NCBI RefSeq assembly: GCF_900105535.1
Contig: NZ_LT629779.1
Coordinates: 3,906,001-3,970,000 of the forward strand
Direction: 5' to 3'
Source: Pseudarthrobacter equi
GTDB taxonomy: Bacteria; Actinomycetota; Actinomycetes; Actinomycetales; Micrococcaceae
Length of the DNA: 64,000 bases
This document shows, in pieces, positions 62,808 to 64,000 of the stretch; within the stretch, counting starts at the first letter, position 1; every line of letters begins with the position of its first letter. A program made the translations under genes and the position numbers. The notes below the pieces were generated by a model. It ran no database searches, was not told the DNA's origin, and worked only from the letters and a program-made list of their open reading frames with translations.

Positions 62808-64000
62808 CTAAAGGGATCCCGTGGTGAACTGCCAGCTCTTTCCGGCCAGCGGGTTCCCGGCAAGGTCGCGGATGGCCGTCCCGCCGGCAACGGTCACCGT
62901 GTATTTGGTCCGGGCGGCCAGCGGTTGCTGGGGGTCGAGGATCCACTGGTTGGTGGCGCCGTTCCGGGAAACCGTGGCGGCAACCAGGGCACCGGTGGCC
63001 GCGTTCCGCACTGTGAAGGAGGATCCGCCCACGCCCTGCACAGCCTCGCTGAAGGTGGCGGTGATGTTGTTCGCCCGCCGGACCAGCAGGGCGTTGCTGC
63101 CAGGGGTAAAGGCCGTGATTACAGGGGCGGGTCCGGTGGTGAACCGCCAGCTCGTGGTGCCCACGGGCGTCCCGGCGGCATCACGGATGGCCGTGGTGCC
63201 ACCGGTCAGCGTGGCCGTGTAGGTACCGTCTGCCGGGAGGTTCACGGACGGGTCGAGTGTGGCTGTCCGGGTGGCGGCGTTGTAGGTGACGGTGGCGGGA
63301 ATGGTGCCGCCGGCGGAGTTCTTCACTGTGAACGTTGCAGCGCCAACGCCCTGGACGGCGGCGCTGAAGGTTGCAGTCACGTTGGTTCCCGCGGCAACGG
63401 CCGTGGAGTTCGCGGCCGGGGACGCCGACGTCACGGCGGGCGCAGGAACCGGCGCGGGCGCAGGAACCGGCGCGGGCGCAGGAGCAGGAGCCGTACCTGC
63501 CGCGAAGAGCAGGCGGTTGGGTGTTCCGCCGGACGCTCCGCCGATCACCCCGGTTGTTGCGTTGGAAACCAGGGCCGCCGCCACCTGGGCCGGGGTGAGT
63601 GAACTGTTCTGGGACAGCAGCAGTGCCGCGGCTCCGGCAACGTGCGGGGAGGCCATGGACGTTCCGGACATTGATGCCGTGGCGCTGGTGGAGGTGTAGT
63701 ACGCGGACGTGATGCCAACGCCCGGTGCGTAGAGGTCCACGCAGGGGCCGAAGTTGGAGAAGGCCGCCTGCCGGTCCGCGGAATCGCTGGCCGCTACGGT
63801 GATGGCCGCGGGCACCCGGGCCGGCGAACTGCCGCAAGCGTCCACGGCGGAATTGCCCGCGGCAACCACTGCCGCGACGCCGTCGTCCATCACTGCCTGG
63901 ATGGCCGCGTCCACGGCCGTGCTGGCCGTGCCGCCCAGGCTGAGGTTGACCACTGCCGGGGCGCCGGCGGGGTGGTTGGCGGCCACCCAGTCGAGTCCCG
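62808..64000 (-). CDS. Subtilisin-like serine protease with Ig-like repeats (5' end missing)
   Basis: The window ends inside this gene, so the N-terminal signal, propeptide and the catalytic Asp and His are missing. The frame is open to base 64000, beginning G-L-D-W-V-A-A-N-H. The visible part has VVNLSLGG, the oxyanion-hole segment VVAAGNSAVDAC, and the catalytic Ser in SGTSMASPHVAG. After an Ala/Pro linker (APAPAPVPAP) come two bacterial Ig-like domains of about 95 residues, each ending in W-(R/Q)FTTG. The protein is predicted to be secreted. The first ORF start I could quote, at 63986, is internal, not the true start. Confidence 0.92.
   Translation of the reverse strand, partial: GLDWVAANHPAGAPAVVNLSLGGTASTAVDAAIQAVMDDGVAAVVAAGNSAVDACGSSPARVPAAITVAASDSADRQAAFSNFGPCVDLYAPGVGITSAYYTSTSATASMSGTSMASPHVAGAAALLLSQNSSLTPAQVAAALVSNATTGVIGGASGGTPNRLLFAAGTAPAPAPAPVPAPAPVPAPAVTSASPAANSTAVAAGTNVTATFSAAVQGVGAATFTVKNSAGGTIPATVTYNAATRTATLDPSVNLPADGTYTATLTGGTTAIRDAAGTPVGTTSWRFTTGPAPVITAFTPGSNALLVRRANNITATFSEAVQGVGGSSFTVRNAATGALVAATVSRNGATNQWILDPQQPLAARTKYTVTVAGGTAIRDLAGNPLAGKSWQFTTGSL

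Overview
The window reads as a chromosomal segment of a high-GC Gram-positive bacterium of the Micrococcaceae, most likely Arthrobacter or Pseudarthrobacter. I base this on the GC-rich codon use, homodimeric-type AceE, a MarP/CvpA serine protease, a 302-residue uricase of the Arthrobacter globiformis type, an actinobacterial Crp regulator and a stand-alone LigD-type polymerase domain. No phage, plasmid, IS element or rRNA operon is present; there is one tRNA, tRNA-Pro(CGG). Both ends cut genes: a sugar ABC permease on the left and a subtilisin-like protease on the right.

Layout. 1-3.2 kb: the end of a sugar ABC importer operon with its DeoR regulator, facing a LacI regulator. 3.2-11.1 kb: housekeeping genes (aroQ, marP, crp, NUDIX/RidA/DUF4177, a class A penicillin-binding protein, a metallophosphoesterase), with a 32-bp-period inverted repeat array after crp. 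11.2-14.9 kb: a heterodimeric ABC exporter. 15-16.8 kb: tRNA-Pro, then a small secreted protein carrying the octapeptide VGNWPDPM twice, divergent from an XRE-TPR regulator. 16.8-23.8 kb: purC-purD, a membrane-anchored molybdopterin oxidoreductase, an asparaginase, an SCP-like protein, a Pr6Pr membrane protein and an SDR.

23.8-51.5 kb is dominated by purine and ureide catabolism: an Asp/Glu/hydantoin racemase-family protein, an NCS1 transporter, a MocA-like cytidylyltransferase, xanthine dehydrogenase (fused FeS-Mo subunit, FAD subunit, XdhC), an AzgA-type permease, guanine deaminase, 8-oxoguanine deaminase-like hydrolase, uricase, an NCS2 urate/xanthine permease, an IclR regulator, malic enzyme, malate synthase, a DUF6986 protein and ureidoglycine aminohydrolase. 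aceE is embedded in the same stretch. Together these can take guanine through xanthine and urate towards ureidoglycolate and glyoxylate, then through malate and pyruvate to acetyl-CoA. The steps between 5-hydroxyisourate and ureidoglycine, and ureidoglycolate lyase, are not in the window. Related palindromes stand in front of several of these genes.

51.5-64 kb: a lipoprotein of beta-lactamase fold whose catalytic motifs are lost, an alcohol dehydrogenase, a HAD phosphatase, a GH15 enzyme, DUF72, an App1-like phosphatase, a GH1 beta-glucosidase, a J-domain protein divergent from a MerR/HspR-like regulator, a PAP2 phosphatase and the truncated subtilase.

The observations I rank highest are the candidate peptide/receptor pair at 15.2-16.8 kb, the terminator-like hairpin in the uricase leader, the shared operator of the purine genes, and two enzyme homologues with replaced catalytic residues (racemase G75; lipoprotein G100/E103).
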